The notes: generated by a model not told the origin, from the letters alone. A stretch of 64,000 nt of DNA from Oscillospiraceae bacterium (GCA_029007035.1 JAQXHC010000012.1:1-64000), one strand, 5' to 3'. Positions 31,857-41,530 are shown, counted from the first letter of the stretch. A program made the numbers and translations.

Positions 31857-33911
31857 GTGGTGATTGCAATAGATAAATTCTCTGTTCTGAATGAATATTT
31901 CGGCCATTCGGAATTCAGAAACGGGCAGTCCGAAATTATTGATAGTATTTTGTCAGGTCGTGACGCGCTTGGAATTATGCCTACAGGAGCAGGCAAATCA
32001 GTCTGCTATCAGATTCCGGCAATTCTCATGGACGGAATTACTTTAGTTATTTCCCCTTTGATATCCCTTATGAAAGATCAGGTGAATTCACTTGTTCAGT
32101 CTGGAGTTAAAGCTGCTTATATCAACAGTTCGCTGACATCTGCACAGTATAATGAGGTTATCAGACGAGCCGGAAACAATTTATATAAGATTATTTATGT
32201 TGCTCCCGAACGGCTTTCAACGGAGTCTTTTATGGTATTATCTGAGAGCGTAAAAATTTCCATGGTAACTGTAGACGAAGCACACTGCATTTCTCAGTGG
32301 GGACAGGATTTCCGCCCCGATTACAGAAAAATCGTCGATTTTGTTAATAAGCTCCCCTACCGACCGATTATCTCTGCTTTTACAGCAACAGCAACTCCTG
32401 AGGTAAGGGACGATATTGTTAATATTCTCAATCTAAATAATCCATATCTTATTACCACCGGATTTGATCGTGAAAACCTTTATTTCGGTGTAGTACGTCC
32501 GAAAAATAAGTACGACGAGCTTGTTAGACTTATCTGTGAGCGCAGAGGACGATGCGGAATAGTTTACTGTATTTCACGAAAAAAAGTCGAGGAGGTATGC
32601 GAACGGCTTAATAATGACGGATTCAGTGCAACCCGGTATCATGCCGGTCTCAGCGAATCTGAACGCCATTCCAATCAGGACGACTTTATCTATGACAGGA
32701 AACAGATAATGGTTGCGACCAATGCATTTGGAATGGGAATAGATAAGTCCAATGTTTCATTTGTAATTCACTACAATATGCCCAAAAACCTTGAAAGCTA
32801 CTATCAGGAAGCCGGCAGAGCAGGAAGAGACGGTGAAGCTGCTGACTGTATTCTTATGTATAATCCCTCTGACGTTCGAACAAATCAGTTCATGATTGAA
32901 AACAGCCGTGAATCTGCTGCAGAGCTTTCTGATGACGAGCGTGAAACCATAATCGAACGTGACAGACTGAGACTGAAATATATGACGATTTATTGTACAA
33001 CATCCTCATGTCTGCGTGAGTATATACTCAAATATTTCGGCGACCCTGCAAAAAATTTCTGCGGAAAGTGTTCAAACTGTCTTAATGAATTTGAGACAGT
33101 AGATATTACAGTTGAAGCTCAGAAAATCGTCTCGTGCGTATATCGTATTCATCAGAAAGGTCCGTATTTCGGTAAAAAAATGATTACTGATATTCTTCGC
33201 GGAAGCAGAGTTTCACGTCTTCTTGAACTCGGTTTTGATAAGCTTTCAACCTATGGAATAATGTCGGATACCTCGTCGTCGAGAATTCGCGCGATACTTG
33301 ATTATCTTATCGGGCAGGAATATCTTTCTGCTGACGAAAAATATCAGGTTATAACTCTTAATGCAAAATCAGCCGAAATACTGCGCAACCGTCCGTCGCT
33401 TACAATGAAGCTTCCAAAAGAAGACAGCCGTGAATCACGGAAGAAGAACGAAGTCGACTATTTTGCAGACAGTCAGCTTTTCAATCAGCTCAAAAGACTT
33501 CGCCGAACAATTGCGGATAACGAGGGAATCCCAGCTTACATTGTTTTTTCCGATGCGACCTTGAAAGATATGTGCCGTAAGCTTCCGAAGAATTACAGCC
33601 AGTTTATCGGAGTTTCCGGAGTCGGAATGCGTAAGGCAGAGAAATACGGAGAAGAATTCTGCAAACTGATAGCAAAATATACAGCGGAGAATCCAAACGA
33701 CTCCCCTGCTCCCGAAATAAGACAAAGCTTCGTTGAGGATAATCTTGAAGCTTATAGAAATAATTTATCTGAAGCTGTTCCGCGTCGTTGGAGTAACAAA
33801 GAGGACGAGAAACTTCGCAGCGAAATCTCATGCGGAATGAATATGGCTCAGATAGCAGCTGCACATAATAGAAAAATAAGCGAAATCATGATGCGAATAA
33901 AAAAGCTATAG
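31857..33911 (+). CDS. recQ: RecQ-family ATP-dependent DNA helicase
   Basis: A 684-residue SF2 helicase. Motifs include Q motif FRNGQSEII, Walker A MPTGAGKS, DEAH box (VDEAHCISQWG) and motif VI QEAGRAGRDG. A RecQ zinc-binding region follows, with Cys near CLREYIL and FCGKCSNC, then a winged-helix RQC part and an HRDC domain (about 530-610), and a C-terminal tail. It acts in recombination and repair. The start is unclear: tandem GTGs at 31857 and 31860 have no ribosome binding site before them, because the purine-rich GGGTGGTGAT is made of those same bases. It would serve ATA 31869 better, where the conserved N-terminus begins. Confidence 0.92.
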   Translation: MVIAIDKFSVLNEYFGHSEFRNGQSEIIDSILSGRDALGIMPTGAGKSVCYQIPAILMDGITLVISPLISLMKDQVNSLVQSGVKAAYINSSLTSAQYNEVIRRAGNNLYKIIYVAPERLSTESFMVLSESVKISMVTVDEAHCISQWGQDFRPDYRKIVDFVNKLPYRPIISAFTATATPEVRDDIVNILNLNNPYLITTGFDRENLYFGVVRPKNKYDELVRLICERRGRCGIVYCISRKKVEEVCERLNNDGFSATRYHAGLSESERHSNQDDFIYDRKQIMVATNAFGMGIDKSNVSFVIHYNMPKNLESYYQEAGRAGRDGEAADCILMYNPSDVRTNQFMIENSRESAAELSDDERETIIERDRLRLKYMTIYCTTSSCLREYILKYFGDPAKNFCGKCSNCLNEFETVDITVEAQKIVSCVYRIHQKGPYFGKKMITDILRGSRVSRLLELGFDKLSTYGIMSDTSSSRIRAILDYLIGQEYLSADEKYQVITLNAKSAEILRNRPSLTMKLPKEDSRESRKKNEVDYFADSQLFNQLKRLRRTIADNEGIPAYIVFSDATLKDMCRKLPKNYSQFIGVSGVGMRKAEKYGEEFCKLIAKYTAENPNDSPAPEIRQSFVEDNLEAYRNNLSEAVPRRWSNKEDEKLRSEISCGMNMAQIAAAHNRKISEIMMRIKKL

Positions 33912-33950
33912 AAAATGCCTGCCCGGGATTTAGTACGGACAGGCATTTTT
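33912..33950. terminator. bidirectional intrinsic terminator
   Basis: AAAATGCCTG (33912-33921) pairs with CAGGCATTTT (33940-33949), followed by T-rich DNA on the plus strand and preceded by A-rich DNA. It lies between the convergent recQ and thioesterase genes. Confidence 0.85.
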
Positions 33951-33959
33951 TATTAATTC

Positions 33960-34397
33960 CTAAGTCATTGAAATCTCATAATTCAGATAATCGAGGAATA
34001 CTTTATAAATATCGGGGTATTTTAATTTTATACTTATCGGCTTAAGGTTTTCATCAGTAAAGCAGTGGGAGGATTTAGCCTCACAGCAAAGTACATTTGT
34101 TTCACTGTTAAGGATTCTGTAGCTCATTTCAAGCCGGACTCCGTTAAACTTTGTCACACTGGTGTAAACCGTAAATGTATCACCAAATTTAAGCGGTTTT
34201 ATAAATTTAGACTCAACATTCAGAACAGGTATCATCAGTCCGAGTTCTTCAATTCGGAAATATGACACACCTGCCTGCTCAAGAAAATCACATCGGGATT
34301 CCTCAAGCATACGTATATAGTTCGAATGGTGCACGATGCCCATTTTATCGGTTTCATAATAGTTGACTTTGCGCTCATAGGGGCGTATTTCTTTCAT
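33960..34397 (-). CDS. YbgC/4HBT-type acyl-CoA thioesterase
   Basis: A 145-residue hotdog-fold thioesterase. The active-site motif is YETDKMGIVHHSNY with D17, as in the 4-hydroxybenzoyl-CoA thioesterase/YbgC group. It hydrolyses acyl-CoA; substrate chain length cannot be told from sequence. It is single and divergent from cardiolipin synthase with only about 30 bp between starts, so a link to lipid metabolism is possible. The ribosome binding site GAAAGGAGAG precedes the ATG. Confidence 0.85.
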   Translation of the reverse strand: MKEIRPYERKVNYYETDKMGIVHHSNYIRMLEESRCDFLEQAGVSYFRIEELGLMIPVLNVESKFIKPLKFGDTFTVYTSVTKFNGVRLEMSYRILNSETNVLCCEAKSSHCFTDENLKPISIKLKYPDIYKVFLDYLNYEISMT

Positions 34398-34427
34398 ATT
34401 TACTCTCCTTTCGGGACGGTGCGAATT

Positions 34428-35939
34428 GTGTTTTTTATTTATTTAAAAAAAATATTCAGCAGAAATACATTCTATATCCTGCTTCTTCTGATACAGATTT
34501 TAATTTGCCTTATATCCGTTATTGTCGCGGTGAGATACTTCCCTCTGACGCATTCGGTTTTGATGGTAATTGATATTGTGGTTGTTTTTGTTATTATCAA
34601 CCGCAGAGACAATCCTTCATATAAAACAGCATGGATTATCTTTATATGGATCTTTTCACTTTTCGGGGGAATAACCTATCTGCTTGTCCGTTTCACATCA
34701 TATATTCAGCGGAAAATATATATTCGTACCGCACATCATCCGCTTCGTCTCCATAATGAGAGCGACTGCGGATTAAACGAGCTTTTTCCCGAATATTCCG
34801 GACTTTCTCATTACATTGAACGCTGCGGAGAATTTCCGGTTTACAGTGAAAGCAGCTGTGAATATTTTTCTTCGGGCGAGCTACAGTTTGAAGCTATGCT
34901 TAAAGCACTTAAAGCTGCAGAAAACTTTATTTTTATGGATTTTTACATTATCTCCAAAGGAAAAATGTTTGAGAGAATTTCCGAAATACTTGTTGAAAAG
35001 GCATCTGAAGGAGTTGATATCCGTATTCTATATGATGGTATTGGTACAGGATTTGCTTACTCAGATACGATATTTCGAAGTCTTTCATCGGTTGGTATCA
35101 AATGCAGGGCTTTCAATTGCTTTACGCCATTTCTGTCCTCGTCGCAGAATAACCGCGATCATAGGAAGATCGTAGTAATTGACGGAAAGACTGCTTTTAA
35201 CGGCGGAACGAACATTGCCGATGAATATATCAATCTTACTGAGCGTTTCGGATACTGGAAAGACAGTGCAGTGATGATCAGAGGAAAAGCCGTAAAGAAC
35301 TATACGGCAATGTTTTTACAGCTTTGGAACACGACCGGCGGCGACTCTGCTCCTATATCAGAAAATGAATATGACATCTCCGAAAAATCCTCCGGTTTTA
35401 TACAGCCGTTTTCGTTTTCACCTTTAGATCGTGAACCTATCGGTAAACAGGTATATCTTGAACTGATCTATTCAGCAAAGCGTTATATTCACATCACAAC
35501 ACCGTATCTCCTGCCGGATGATGAACTTATCTCCGCTCTTCGGGCAGCAGCGCTGAAAAACGTCGATGTCCGAATCATTACTCCGGGCAAAGCAGACAAA
35601 AAATATGTTCAGTATATCGCACGAGGCTGTTACTGCAGTCTGCTGAGCGCAGGAGTAAGGATTTACGAATACACTCCGGGATTTATTCATTCAAAAAACA
35701 TATCCGTTGATGACAAAGCAGCACTGGTCGGTACAATTAATCTTGATTACCGAAGTATGTATCTTCAGTTTGAATCAGCAGCAATAATGTATGGCTGTGA
35801 ATGTATCAAATCAATTGAAGCTGATTTTGCCGAGACAGTTTCGCTTTCAAAAGAAATTGACGGAAGCTGCTGCAAGGAACGAAGTCTTAGGGAAAAAGCC
35901 GCCGGTTTTATTCTGAATATGTTTTCACCATTGCTTTAA
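34428..35939 (+). CDS. cls: cardiolipin synthase
   Basis: A 503-residue phospholipase D-family membrane enzyme that condenses two phosphatidylglycerols. Two to three N-terminal transmembrane helices (about 12-85) precede two PLD domains. The motifs are HRKIVVIDGKTAFNGG (first HKD-type, H-R-K variant) and HSKNISVDDKAALVGTINLD (second HKD). GTG 34428 is chosen because GGGACGG (34413-34419) is 8 nt upstream; the frame from 34326 would overlap the divergent thioesterase gene. Confidence 0.9.
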   Translation: MFFIYLKKIFSRNTFYILLLLIQILICLISVIVAVRYFPLTHSVLMVIDIVVVFVIINRRDNPSYKTAWIIFIWIFSLFGGITYLLVRFTSYIQRKIYIRTAHHPLRLHNESDCGLNELFPEYSGLSHYIERCGEFPVYSESSCEYFSSGELQFEAMLKALKAAENFIFMDFYIISKGKMFERISEILVEKASEGVDIRILYDGIGTGFAYSDTIFRSLSSVGIKCRAFNCFTPFLSSSQNNRDHRKIVVIDGKTAFNGGTNIADEYINLTERFGYWKDSAVMIRGKAVKNYTAMFLQLWNTTGGDSAPISENEYDISEKSSGFIQPFSFSPLDREPIGKQVYLELIYSAKRYIHITTPYLLPDDELISALRAAALKNVDVRIITPGKADKKYVQYIARGCYCSLLSAGVRIYEYTPGFIHSKNISVDDKAALVGTINLDYRSMYLQFESAAIMYGCECIKSIEADFAETVSLSKEIDGSCCKERSLREKAAGFILNMFSPLL

Positions 35940-36020
35940 AGCACAATATAACTAATATAATCCAGCTTTTATACTTTTTAATTTCAAAAACAGGGGTTTT
36001 TAGAAGTTATCTTAAGCTAA

Positions 36021-36989
36021 TTATTTTGAGGAAATATAGTCTTCAAGTGTTCCTGAACCGCCTGTGGAAATAAACGCATAATATCCGAGTATTGTTGAAG
36101 CGTCGACTGCGTCGACTATGCCGTTATGGTCGGTATCGGAAATATATGTCTGGAATTCGTCAAGACCGGATTCAGCGCCTGTTGCTGTATTGGCATAGGC
36201 TCTGAGCACACTTGATGCGTCAATTGCGTTTACAGTTCCGTCAAGAGTTGTATCACCGAGAAGATAATCTCCCACAATTATTGTCAAATCGGCGGTTCTC
36301 GGGTAAATATCGTCAAATTCGTCCCTTAAATATCCAATATGTGTCAGCCTGCTTCTGTCACCGCTCGTATTATCCTGAGTATTAAAATAAATGCTGTATT
36401 TTCCGCTTGGTGTATCCGAACTTATTACAGCATTGAAAACAGCAAACGGGTATTCATCTGATGTTGCGCCAAGAGTTTTTAATGGTAACGGCGACGAAAC
36501 GGCATTTTGATATGTAAATGCCATTTCATCAAGCTCATCTTTTACAACAGGTATTACACTGTAAGGAATTTCCATTTCAGATTGGTCATTGATTGAACCA
36601 TAGGCAAATGGAATTGAGTTTGTCCTGAATTCCCTGCCTTCGGAAGTTGTGTAGGTCTGGTATTCACCCAGTGCCGTGGTTGGATCATAAAGCTCTGAGA
36701 GCTTAATATATTCACTGTCTGAGCTCCATTTAAGCGATGCGGCATAGCAGATACGCTTTTCTTTATCTTCAATAAACACACCCGTGCTGAGGGTATAATC
36801 ACCATTTTCGAGCATTGAGGACGGAATGTGTATAATATTATTCGTGAGCATTTCGGCTTCGTCTGTTACATCCGGAACAAAATAGCAAAGCGGAGTGTAT
36901 TCCTGCTCCGGAGCTGCGTAAGCGGTAACTGACGATAGTGTTATTGTGAAGCCTAAAACCGCAGCAGCGGCAGAAAGTATTTTTTTCAT
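36021..36989 (-). CDS. secreted dockerin-bearing protein of unknown function
   Basis: A 322-residue exported protein. It has a signal peptide (1-26, KKILSAAAAVLGF...AYA) and an N-terminal region of about 210 residues rich in Tyr, Ser, Thr and Asp. That region looks all-beta and has no catalytic motif I can name. A C-terminal type I dockerin (about 240-315) has two clear Ca-binding repeats (DTTLDGTVNAIDASSVL and DTDHNGIVDAVDASTIL). It is therefore a cellulosome component. The start at 36989 has AGGAGAG 8 nt upstream. It follows mtnN by 19 bp on the same strand, so the two may be co-transcribed, an unexpected pairing. Confidence 0.85.
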   Translation of the reverse strand: MKKILSAAAAVLGFTITLSSVTAYAAPEQEYTPLCYFVPDVTDEAEMLTNNIIHIPSSMLENGDYTLSTGVFIEDKEKRICYAASLKWSSDSEYIKLSELYDPTTALGEYQTYTTSEGREFRTNSIPFAYGSINDQSEMEIPYSVIPVVKDELDEMAFTYQNAVSSPLPLKTLGATSDEYPFAVFNAVISSDTPSGKYSIYFNTQDNTSGDRSRLTHIGYLRDEFDDIYPRTADLTIIVGDYLLGDTTLDGTVNAIDASSVLRAYANTATGAESGLDEFQTYISDTDHNGIVDAVDASTILGYYAFISTGGSGTLEDYISSK

Positions 36990-37008
36990 AATTAATTCTC
37001 TCCTGTTT

Positions 37009-37686
37009 TTAAAGTGTTTCACACATTTTAAGAACAATTTCGGCGACTTTTCCGGCGGCAATTTTTTCAAATTCGTCAAAGGACATTGCTCCATCGTCAT
37101 CGGCATTGTCTGAAATACAGCGGACGCTTACATATGGAATTTTATTGAGATAACAGCAATGACCTACTGCAGCACTTTCCATATCTACGGCATAGGGATT
37201 GAAACGAGTACATATATCCGCTTTCACGCTATTATCTGAAATAAATGCTTCTCCCGATACGATTCTTCCGATAAAGCTTGCCGCTCCGAATGACGCACAA
37301 ACCTCTTCTGCCTTACTTATCAGCATTTCATCAGCCTTGAAAATTCCGCAGTATGGTGGATAATCGTTGAGAAAATGCAGGTCAAGGTCATGGGGAAGGA
37401 CTTCATTTGAGATGACTATGTCACAAACCCTGATTCTGCTGTTCATTCCGCCGGCAATTCCTGTATTGATAATTGCATCGGGAGTGAAATTGTCAATAAG
37501 AACCTGAGTGCATAAGGCTGCGTTAACCTTTGCGATTCCGCAGCAGGCATTGATTATCTTTTTGCCGCAAAAGTCATTTATATAAAAGTCAAATCCGGAA
37601 ATGTGCTTTACCTCAGCCTTTTCGAGTGTATTTCGTATATCTGCAAGCTCGGAGGGCATTGCTCCTATTATTCCGATGGTATTCAT
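37009..37686 (-). CDS. mtnN: 5'-methylthioadenosine/S-adenosylhomocysteine nucleosidase
   Basis: A 225-residue purine nucleoside phosphorylase-fold hydrolase that splits adenine from MTA and SAH (methyl cycle, autoinducer-2 precursor). Visible features are GAMPSE with the catalytic Glu near residue 11, a NTGIAGGMN stretch, VDMESAAVGH with the ribose-binding Met-Glu, and RCISDNAD with the catalytic Asp. GGAGAG lies 9 nt before ATG 37686; earlier ATGs at 37692 and 37707 are less well placed. It has its own consensus promoter. Confidence 0.92.
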   Translation of the reverse strand: MNTIGIIGAMPSELADIRNTLEKAEVKHISGFDFYINDFCGKKIINACCGIAKVNAALCTQVLIDNFTPDAIINTGIAGGMNSRIRVCDIVISNEVLPHDLDLHFLNDYPPYCGIFKADEMLISKAEEVCASFGAASFIGRIVSGEAFISDNSVKADICTRFNPYAVDMESAAVGHCCYLNKIPYVSVRCISDNADDDGAMSFDEFEKIAAGKVAEIVLKMCETL

Positions 37687-37761
37687 TATCATAATCTCTC
37701 CATTCATATTTATGTTCGCAGGCTGTGGGCAGCGCCTTGCCTTAAATATTATTACAATTAC

Positions 37762-37790
37762 ATTATAACACATATTATTGTTTAAATCAA
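37762..37790 (-). promoter_or_regulatory. mtnN promoter
   Basis: TTGATT (37785-37790), 17-bp spacer, TATAAT (37762-37767); leader about 70 nt. Confidence 0.75.
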
Positions 37791-37821
37791 TACCCTTTTC
37801 AGCATATGACAAAGGAAAAAT

Positions 37822-37853
37822 TTTCGCCGTACAAATCACAATGTACGGCGAAA
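37822..37853 (-). terminator. terminator of a minus-strand transcript or conserved hairpin near mtnN/ABC permease
   Basis: A perfect 12-bp stem (TTTCGCCGTACA, 37822-37833, with 37842-37853) and the loop AATCACAA. On the minus strand it is followed by ATTTTTCC and lies 20 bp past the ABC permease stop. Confidence 0.85.
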
Positions 37854-37873
37854 TCAATTGTCTCAGTATTATA

Positions 37874-40681
37874 TTACAAACGTTTTTTTAGACTGCTTAT
37901 GCCCGGAAGTGATGCAAGAAAAGCTATAACAGCATTTACGGAAAACGTAATAACAACCGCAAGAACAACTAAACCGATAAATTCAACGATTGACTCTTTC
38001 ATTGCATATGAAAGGAACCAACCGAAAAGTCCTGCTCCGAGAATCGTTCCGACAATCGTTGAAACAGATGAAAACAACAGACTTTCGATGATAACCGTAC
38101 CGAGAAGCTGTTTCTTTGTCATGCCGACGGAGCGTATCATCATAAGCTCTTGCTGACGGTTGAGCACGCTCGTATTTACTGTGCTTATCATCGAGAATAT
38201 TCCTGCAAGCCATATGGAGAGAATAAGTGAAAGGACAATCGTTGCTATTGCTTTTATAAAATCCTTTAAACCTGATCCGACCATATAGTTGTTAGAGAAA
38301 TTCATCTCATCGCTTACAAATCCTCTTGCAAGTTCTAATGCTTCACTGTAATTGTCTTTTCCGTTAACATTAAGGTAAATTTGCAGATTTAAATAGTTTA
38401 TATAATTATCTTCAATAATTTTATCAATATTTTCAAATGCAATATAGATACGACTATCATCGGTTATTTCACAGCATAAGGTTCCGAGTATTTTTATTTT
38501 ATTCTTTTGTTCATCCGGATAAGACTCGGGATTGACGACCAATCTGTAATCAGAGGACGGCGTGAAGCTGTCATCGTTTATTCTTACGACGTGATTTGTC
38601 TTATCGTACTTATAATTTCCGTTTTCATCGCAATATGGCGATTTTCCTATAACTGCCGCTCCGCTTTTTCTGAACTCGTCATAGGTCATTCCCATTACCT
38701 TTTCCGCATACTTCTCATATGTCTTTTGGTTAATGGTTGTTATTTCCATCATCTCTCTGTGACCGATAACATCAGAAAGTCCGAATGCTTTGTCAATTTC
38801 CGAATTAACTTGTGCGTCATATTCAAATGGAATAATGACTTCTGCAGTGTAATCGGAGAAAAGATCATTGTTTTCAAATTCATCTTTGCTTCGCTGAATA
38901 TCGGACAGATTATCGCTGAAGATATAAAAATCAAAGGTTTCACGGTTTACAAGTTCCTTAAATTCGCTTCTGAATGAAAGCAGAGTCATTATACTTGCCG
39001 AGAACATCAATACTCCCAGCGCCATTGCGATCGTTGAGATTACAAACCGGCTCTTTGAACTTAAAATACTTCTGATTGTATAATGTAAAATAAAACCATT
39101 AGAGCTTCTGTTGAGCTTTGATTTCTTGTGGCGGATTTTCTTCTTTTTACGCTTCGGCTTACCGAAATTCAACGCCTCCGAGGGAGAAAGCTTTCTTGAA
39201 GCCCACATTGCCGAGGTGAACGCCGAAATAAATATTGCAACTACACAGAATAACACTGCGAGAGCCGCAAAGAAAGGCATAAGACTGAATTCCAGAACAT
39301 CAAATCCAACGTTATTCAACGAGCTGAATACTTTTTTGCATATCAAAAACGACGATATTACTCCGAGAGGGACGGCAGTGAGACAATAGAAAATTGCTTC
39401 CGTGAAAATCAGTGCGGAAAGCTGACCTTTTGAAGCTCCCATTATGCGCAGAATAGCGAACTGTACGCTTCGCTCCTGAACGGAAATTTCAAAAGCGTTA
39501 TCAATGATAAATCTTGAAACCGCCCATGCTATAAATAGAAATATAGATCCGAAAAAAATGAATGGTAAAAGATCTGTAATTACATTTGCGCCTCTCAGCT
39601 CAAACATAAGTAAATCATAGTTGAGTTCGATTTCCGGGCTGTATGCATCAGAAAAATCTATTCCGAAGCTTTCACCAAGATTGTCTTTAAGTCCCTCCAG
39701 ACCGTCATCAAAGCTTATATTATCCTTTATCCTTACATACAAATAGTAAGAATCTGTATTGTACGAAATCAAATCAGGGTTGCTTTCAATCAATTTCCCT
39801 ATATCAAAATCTGAAAATGGCGACGTATACAGAAAAAAGCAATTACTGTCATAGCGAAGATCATTTTCGTTGAAGCCGGCAATTTTCATCGTAACCGTAT
39901 ATGGCACGCCGCTTTGAACATTTTTTAATTTGATTTCTTCAAATGAATACTCTTCTTTCAGATAAGAAAGCAGCGTCTGTTGCCTTTTGATTTTTCCTTT
40001 TTCATATTCTCCGGTAAGGTTTTCTTCACCGTAATCGGTAATGAAGTAATAATAATCACTGTTCTGATTTTTTTCTTTAAGCTTTTCAATAATCGATTCA
40101 ACCTGCGGCAGACTGTCGTCAAGAACTCCTGATTCGGGGGTGAGAGTTATGGTTATCTTATCTCCGACCTCATATCCGAAATCATCATGAACCCATGACG
40201 GCAAAATTGCTTCATCTGCATTATTGATGTCATATTTATCAGACTCATTGTAGTTATATGTTGAGCATTTTAAATCGGTATCTCCGCAGTGTGAGCTCGA
40301 ATAAATATAATTTGAACGAAAGGAATCAGTATTATCAAATGAAATATCGATATAAGATATTCTTCCGTTTTCATCAATCGATGATGAAGAAAGGACAGAA
40401 TCGTATTCACTGTAAAACATATCACTTACAGCGGCATGATTTTTTACAATATCAACGGCTTTTATTTTGTCGTCACATTCATTGAGAACATCTGATAAAT
40501 CTGCCTCCCATGTGCCTGAAGTTTTTATTTGCTGATTTTTCAGTGAAGTCATTATACTGCTGCAGTAAGCTGATACTGAGCTTAGAATAAACACTGAAAT
40601 CGTTATGCACAGGAACGTGAGAAAGCTTCTTAGTTTTTGTCTGCGGATATATTTAAGTGAAAGCGAAATTAAATGTTTCAT
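37874..40681 (-). CDS. FtsX-type ABC transporter permease (two FtsX domains)
   Basis: A 935-residue permease. An N-terminal transmembrane helix is followed by a large extracytoplasmic domain (about 45-365) and a first FtsX block of three helices (about 370-495). A basic cytoplasmic loop (KPKRKKKKIRHKKSK) comes next, then a second helix with another extracytoplasmic domain (about 560-790) and three final helices. This is the layout of MacB/SalY-type mechanotransmission permeases. Together with the ATPase 11 bp upstream and the two-component system, it fits a cell-envelope stress or antimicrobial-peptide sensing/detox module. The substrate cannot be predicted. Confidence 0.88.
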   Translation of the reverse strand: MKHLISLSLKYIRRQKLRSFLTFLCITISVFILSSVSAYCSSIMTSLKNQQIKTSGTWEADLSDVLNECDDKIKAVDIVKNHAAVSDMFYSEYDSVLSSSSIDENGRISYIDISFDNTDSFRSNYIYSSSHCGDTDLKCSTYNYNESDKYDINNADEAILPSWVHDDFGYEVGDKITITLTPESGVLDDSLPQVESIIEKLKEKNQNSDYYYFITDYGEENLTGEYEKGKIKRQQTLLSYLKEEYSFEEIKLKNVQSGVPYTVTMKIAGFNENDLRYDSNCFFLYTSPFSDFDIGKLIESNPDLISYNTDSYYLYVRIKDNISFDDGLEGLKDNLGESFGIDFSDAYSPEIELNYDLLMFELRGANVITDLLPFIFFGSIFLFIAWAVSRFIIDNAFEISVQERSVQFAILRIMGASKGQLSALIFTEAIFYCLTAVPLGVISSFLICKKVFSSLNNVGFDVLEFSLMPFFAALAVLFCVVAIFISAFTSAMWASRKLSPSEALNFGKPKRKKKKIRHKKSKLNRSSNGFILHYTIRSILSSKSRFVISTIAMALGVLMFSASIMTLLSFRSEFKELVNRETFDFYIFSDNLSDIQRSKDEFENNDLFSDYTAEVIIPFEYDAQVNSEIDKAFGLSDVIGHREMMEITTINQKTYEKYAEKVMGMTYDEFRKSGAAVIGKSPYCDENGNYKYDKTNHVVRINDDSFTPSSDYRLVVNPESYPDEQKNKIKILGTLCCEITDDSRIYIAFENIDKIIEDNYINYLNLQIYLNVNGKDNYSEALELARGFVSDEMNFSNNYMVGSGLKDFIKAIATIVLSLILSIWLAGIFSMISTVNTSVLNRQQELMMIRSVGMTKKQLLGTVIIESLLFSSVSTIVGTILGAGLFGWFLSYAMKESIVEFIGLVVLAVVITFSVNAVIAFLASLPGISSLKKRL

Positions 40682-40692
40682 GCGCTATCACC

Positions 40693-41370
40693 TCAGCCTT
40701 CCGTCAGACATCCGTCGCTCATCTTGAAAATTCTGTCCGCCTGAGCCGCAATGCTTCCATCGTGGGTTATCAGCAGAAGCGTCTGATTGTATTTCTTGAT
40801 TGAACTTTTAAGAATCGTAATAATCTCGCGGCTGTTTTTGCTGTCGAGATTTCCCGTAGGCTCGTCGGCGAGTATTATCGGCGGCTTGTGAATCAATGCA
40901 CGTGCGAAAGCAACTCTTTGCTGCTGGCCGCCCGAAAGCTCGTGGGGATATGATTTCCGTCGTGATGAGAGTCCCGTGACTTCAAGCAGTTCATCAAGAA
41001 ACTGCTTATCTGGCTCGGTATTGTCAAGGTTCAGCGGTAGTACAATATTTTCTTCAACGCTTAGTACCGGAATAAGATTGTACGACTGAAAAATAAATCC
41101 GATATTTCTGCGTCTGTAGGCTGAGAGTTCGTTGTCATTCTTTTTTGCGATGTCCGTGCCGTTCACAATAATATGTCCTGAAGTAAGTCTGTCGAGCGAA
41201 CCGACTATGTTGAGCAGAGTTGTTTTTCCGCTTCCACTCTCACCTGTAACAGCAGTAAATTCGCCCTTGCAAATTTCAAAGTTTACATCGTTCAGCGCAA
41301 GAATTTCTGTTTCGTCTGATCCGTATTTCTTGAAAAGATGTTCCGCTTTGATTATTGTTTCTTTTTCCAT
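40693..41370 (-). CDS. ABC transporter ATPase (MacB/LolD-like)
   Basis: A 225-residue ATPase. Walker A is GESGSGKT (about 39-46), signature LSGGQQQR (about 144-151), Walker B IILADEP with Glu, then the D-loop. It belongs to the LolD/MacB/FtsE-type group that pairs with FtsX-domain permeases. The site AAAAGGAGG lies before the ATG. It is co-transcribed with the permease from the promoter at 41430-41458. Confidence 0.93.
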   Translation of the reverse strand: MEKETIIKAEHLFKKYGSDETEILALNDVNFEICKGEFTAVTGESGSGKTTLLNIVGSLDRLTSGHIIVNGTDIAKKNDNELSAYRRRNIGFIFQSYNLIPVLSVEENIVLPLNLDNTEPDKQFLDELLEVTGLSSRRKSYPHELSGGQQQRVAFARALIHKPPIILADEPTGNLDSKNSREIITILKSSIKKYNQTLLLITHDGSIAAQADRIFKMSDGCLTEG

Positions 41371-41429
41371 GATATAAAACCTCCTTTTCTTTTCCGAAAA
41401 GCGTCCGCCTCTCGCTTTAATAACAGTAT

Positions 41430-41458
41430 AATATACTTATCTTACGATAAAGTGACAA
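41430..41458 (-). promoter_or_regulatory. promoter of the ABC transporter genes with internal inverted repeat
   Basis: TTGTCA (41453-41458), 17-bp spacer, TATATT (41430-41435). The spacer contains an imperfect inverted repeat, TTATC-GTAA-GATAA, a possible operator. It lies in the 160-bp gap between the kinase and ATPase genes, so the transporter can be induced separately from the two-component system. Confidence 0.6.
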
Positions 41459-41530
41459 AATGATATATTTATATTTTTTATCTGTTAGAACAACACTGCC
41501 GAATAAATATTTTTTTCAGCTATGGATAAA

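Noticed and set aside
34326-34427. N-terminal extension of cardiolipin synthase
   Set aside because: It would overlap the divergent thioesterase start; GTG 34428 has a well-spaced site.
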